DNA of 64,000 nt. It comes from CG2-30-36-16 sp964372115. GTDB taxonomy: Bacteria > Bacteroidota > Ignavibacteria > Ignavibacteriales > Ignavibacteriaceae. The stretch is from assembly GCA_964372115.1 (NCBI GenBank), contig CAYJPN010000015.1:53967-117966 (forward strand). The letters are read 5' to 3'. The translations under genes and the position numbers were made by a program. Each line of letters starts with the position of its first letter. Positions within the stretch are counted from its first letter, which is position 1. Positions 61,859 through 64,000 of this stretch are shown here, piece by piece. Below the pieces are notes generated by a model, which was not told the origin of the DNA, did no database searches, and was given only the letters and a program-made list of their open reading frames with translations.

Positions 61859-61984
61859 GAAAAATGAGTTACAAATATAAAATTTTGAGGCGGCATTCCA
61901 AAGTAATAATTGGCAAAAAAGGAATCATTCCTGCAAATAGATCATCTAAAGGGGAAAACAATTTTAATTAAACTTCATTTTATA

Positions 61985-61992
61985 TAGATTTG
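61985..61992 (+). promoter_or_regulatory. Possible -7 box for the ZIP transporter
   Basis: TAGATTTG fits TAnnTTTG and is 23 bases before the ATG, but no TTG is found 20 bases upstream. Weak. Confidence 0.3.
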
Positions 61993-62014
61993 CCATTCAT
62001 TTTTAGAAAATTAA

Positions 62015-62767
62015 ATGTTCACAGAAATTTTAATTAAATCCGGCGCTGCTGTTGTATCCGCAATTCTGGGCGCTGTATTTTTGTTCTCAATAAAATTAAA
62101 TCATAATAAACTTTGCGGGTTAATATCATTTTCAGCAGGCGCATTGCTTGGTGCGGCGGCTTTTACGCTGCTTCCCGAATCAGCACAAAGTATTAATTTG
62201 CTCGAATTGGCAATAGGTGTCGCTTCCGGATATTTTTTGTTTTATTTTGTAAGCAAATATTTTGCACATGTTTGTCCTGCATGCAGTGCCAGCCATTTTG
62301 ATGAAACTACAACAAAAAAATTCTCCGAGATTGTATTAACATTGTTAGTTGCTTTATCAATCCATTCTTTGTTGGATGGTATGGCTCTTGCATCCGGCGG
62401 GGCGGGGCATATACATGGACATAACGATTCGGTTTTTATTGCTATCGTTACTCATAAATTTCCCGAAGGATTAGCTCTTGCGGCATTGATGATCGGTTCG
62501 AATTACAGCAGAAAGAAAATATTGTTTAGCGTAGCCGGTGTGGAATCTGTTACAATAGTAGGGGCTATGCTGGGCTCATTTATTTTTCAATCGAATGTTC
62601 CCCCCGCAATAATGGGAGCGGTAATGGCGCATATAGCCGGTGGTTTTGTATACCTTGCCATACACGCGGTGTTTGGGGAGATGCTTAAAAGTCATAAAAA
62701 TTTGGTCATTGCTTCATTTACATCGGGAATATTATTAATTTTACTCATCAGTTTTTTGTTTAGTTAA
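62015..62767 (+). CDS. ZIP-family divalent metal transporter
   Basis: 250 residues, eight predicted transmembrane helices. Metal-site helices: 'SIHSLLDGMALASGGAGHIHGHNDS' (about 113-138; helix IV, with a His-rich loop) and 'VTHKFPEGLALAALMIGSNYSRKK' (about 147-170; helix V HKxPEG), the core of ZIP zinc/iron permeases. 'HVCPACSASHFDE' near residue 88 may bind metal in a loop. It most resembles the GufA/ZupT-like group. It would import zinc or other divalent metals. A single gene between two tRNA genes. Confidence 0.9.
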   Translation: MFTEILIKSGAAVVSAILGAVFLFSIKLNHNKLCGLISFSAGALLGAAAFTLLPESAQSINLLELAIGVASGYFLFYFVSKYFAHVCPACSASHFDETTTKKFSEIVLTLLVALSIHSLLDGMALASGGAGHIHGHNDSVFIAIVTHKFPEGLALAALMIGSNYSRKKILFSVAGVESVTIVGAMLGSFIFQSNVPPAIMGAVMAHIAGGFVYLAIHAVFGEMLKSHKNLVIASFTSGILLILLISFLFS

Positions 62768-62797
62768 AAACAATTATTAAACAAAAATGTTTTTTTC

Positions 62798-62889
62798 GGA
62801 GAGATGCCAGAGTGGTTGAACGGGGCGGTCTCGAAAACCGTTGTCCTGCTTTTGCGGGACCCAGGGTTCGAATCCCTGTCTCTCCGCCA
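62798..62889 (+). tRNA. tRNA-Ser (anticodon CGA)
   Basis: 92 bases including encoded CCA. Acceptor stem GGAGAGA/TCTCTCC is perfect. The anticodon stem CGGT..ACCG encloses CTCGAAA, giving CGA. The variable arm GTCCTGC-TTTT-GCGGGAC is long, as for serine. T-arm CAGGG-TTCGAAT-CCCTG. Confidence 0.95.
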
Positions 62890-62893
62890 ATAT

Positions 62894-62945
62894 AAAAAAT
62901 GCCTTGAAATAAGTAAATTATTGCTTTTTCAAGGCTTTTTTGTTG
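62894..62945 (+). terminator. Intrinsic terminator after tRNA-Ser
   Basis: Stem GCCTTGAA (62901-62908) / TTCAAGGC (62928-62935) with a T-run directly after. Confidence 0.8.
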
Positions 62946-63584
62946 AATACTTATCCAATAAATCAAACTAAAAAAATTTGAGATAGTTTTGTACGCTTAA
63001 GTTGGCTTGAATGCGTATATAAAAAAATAGATTAATGAACCGCCTGAATAGGCTGCTAAAAATTTCCTAAAAATATCTCAACAAAGCATGAATGAATGAG
63101 CCGTTAGGCAACGCACAATCGCTCATCTCAAATAATTTGGTGCTGGCTCGTCCGGGTTAGGCTTTGAAAACATGAGTAACACAAATTTTCCTCCGGCACT
63201 TGATTAATAATTTTGTGCACTTTAATTTGCGTTTGCAATTAATGCTAAAGGCTTGGAACGAGTGCAAGATGATATATTTAGGCGGAATAATTTTTTAGAG
63301 ATCATAAAATCATTTTTTTAATAATACAGAGGGTGTATTATAAACCGGAAACATTTTCTTTTTAACAACAGCAATTATGCTGTTCTTCTTTCAGTTCCGC
63401 ACAGCGCGGAAGATATTCCTCTCGAAGGTTCCCGCAATTTAATACTCAATTTTAAAATCTATCTTTTAGCAATTGTTTTTATTAACCGGGCAGATGATAT
63501 TGAACAATTAAATAACCCGGACAAACAGCAAAACAATAACAAACTACTTTTAAGAAAAGAAATTTCGCAAGCGCTCCACGCTGC
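62946..63584. other. Intergenic region with dispersed repeat
   Basis: About 640 bases. A dispersed repeat is present at 63083-63175. The remainder, including a minus-strand frame at 63459-63671 that starts within the tandem array, shows no recognisable gene. Confidence 0.5.
63083..63175 (+). repeat. Dispersed repeat, second copy of 32437-32519
   Basis: Starts AAAGCATGAATGAATGA, contains ATCTCAAATAATTTGGT and ends with a CGGGTTAGG-like block. The copy at 32437-32519 is inverted. The segments between the blocks differ, so the element is old or its middle is under no constraint. Confidence 0.65.
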
Positions 63585-63953
63585 CACGCACTCATTCAAA
63601 ACCTTCATGCACCCATGCAAAAATTCCATACATCCATGCAAAAAATTCATACATCCATTCAAAGAAGTCATTCATTCATCCAATGCCTTCATACACCCAT
63701 GCAAAGATTCCATACATCCATTCAAAAAAATCATACATCCATTCAAAGAAATCATTCATTCATTCAAAAAATTCATACATCCATTCAAAGAAATCATTCA
63801 TTCATCCAAAGAAGTCATTCATTCATCCAATGCCTTCATGCACCCATGCAAAGATTCCATGCACCCATGCAAAGAGTTCATACATCCATTCAAAGAAGTC
63901 ATTCATTCATCCAATGCCTTCATGCAATCATGCAAAGATTCCATGCATCCTTA
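63585..63953. repeat. 21-bp tandem repeat array, about 18 units
   Basis: Units of 21 bp with consensus CAT-N-CA-N2-CAT-N-CAAAGA then 3 variable bases, repeating in register from 63585 to 63953 (degenerate first and last units). Because 21 is a multiple of three, frames stay open across it: the plus strand gives heptads such as IHPFKEV, IHSSNAF and MHPCKDS, the minus strand heptads such as WMNDFFE. No start with a ribosome site, no signal peptide and no known family support translation. Unit subtypes alternate in blocks, so larger duplications occurred. Confidence 0.8.
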
Positions 63954-64000
63954 GCGCGGCATAGCCGGCAACCAAAAAAATATTTATATTTAGGCCAAAC

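Noticed and set aside
61698..61971. Small genes overlapping tRNA-Ser (with 'GGIRTHG')
   Set aside because: This is the well-known false translation of a tRNA-Ser gene.
62760..62966. Minus-strand gene across tRNA-Ser(CGA)
   Set aside because: Overlaps the tRNA and its terminator; 'GGETGIRTLGP' is a false translation of tRNA.
63585..63953. CRISPR array
   Set aside because: Units of 21 bp are directly adjacent with no unique spacers, and no cas genes are present.
63607..63954. Repeat-protein gene in the tandem array (plus strand)
   Set aside because: No ribosome site or signal peptide, and openness follows from the 21-bp period; equally open on other frames.

Overview
The window is a low-GC bacterial chromosome segment most like the Ignavibacteria/Bacteroidetes side of the FCB group. 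Four large secreted proteins end in a type IX secretion (T9SS) type A sorting domain with the motif QNYPNPFNPST. Two promoters fit the Bacteroidetes consensus TTG-N20-TAnnTTTG, TonB and RND systems are present, and Shine-Dalgarno sites such as GGAGG are common. No rRNA, CRISPR array or phage was seen. Two tRNA-Ser genes are present.

Layout. 1-10.9 kb: a WG-repeat protein, tadA with a lipoprotein gene, then a TolC/HlyD/MacB-type efflux operon with one ATPase and three MacB/FtsX permeases, ending in a cupin. 11-14.2 kb: a PNPOx-family protein, acetyl-CoA synthetase and an IS110-like transposase remnant. 14.4-19.3 kb: a membrane-anchored AraC regulator with a sugar-binding-like ectodomain and a giant FG-GAP T9SS protein, bracketed by two copies of a MITE-like repeat. 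19.2-22.7 kb: a DUF1801 protein, rsgA and a TPR protein. 22.9-29.5 kb: a Czc/Cus-type heavy-metal RND operon, followed by a P-II gene with an in-frame amber codon and the C-terminal stump of a second RND pump. 29.7-37.3 kb: DUF362, DUF6599-like and cysteine-rich membrane proteins, a B12/radical-SAM enzyme, a hydrolase, DsrE, a truncated methyltransferase and an orphan. 37.9-42.6 kb: a TonB receptor and a T9SS protein behind four 11-bp TTAAC repeats that resemble a PHO box. 43.0-45.9 kb: an arsenic locus (ArsR, ArsC, Acr3) with decayed genes on either side. 46.0-53.9 kb: a redox module (ArsR, thioredoxin-like proteins, a permease, CcdA, a sigma-54 activator) running into a TPR gene and a split-Soret cytochrome c that carries a T9SS sorting domain. 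54.3-60.2 kb: a BNR/VPS10-like T9SS protein, a small lipoprotein with a decayed duplicate, and a di-heme cytochrome c. 60.3-64 kb: a purine permease, a MITE, two tRNA-Ser genes, a ZIP transporter and an 18-unit 21-bp tandem repeat.

The strongest candidate for something undescribed is the 46-54 kb block. The activator lies directly upstream of two GG-N10-GC (-24/-12) promoters, each preceded by GTTGCA/TGCAAC palindromes. The first promoter drives only a truncated ghost of the TPR gene; the second drives the intact TPR gene and the T9SS-tagged split-Soret cytochrome. CcdA and thioredoxin-like proteins upstream fit a supply of reductant outside the cytoplasm. The window also holds an unusual number of decayed genes (P-II, RND stump, AhpD-like, thioredoxin-like, RhuM, methyltransferase, lipoprotein copy, IS110). 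For the single-base cases an assembly error cannot be excluded from sequence alone. All family names are from recognition of motifs, not from database searches.
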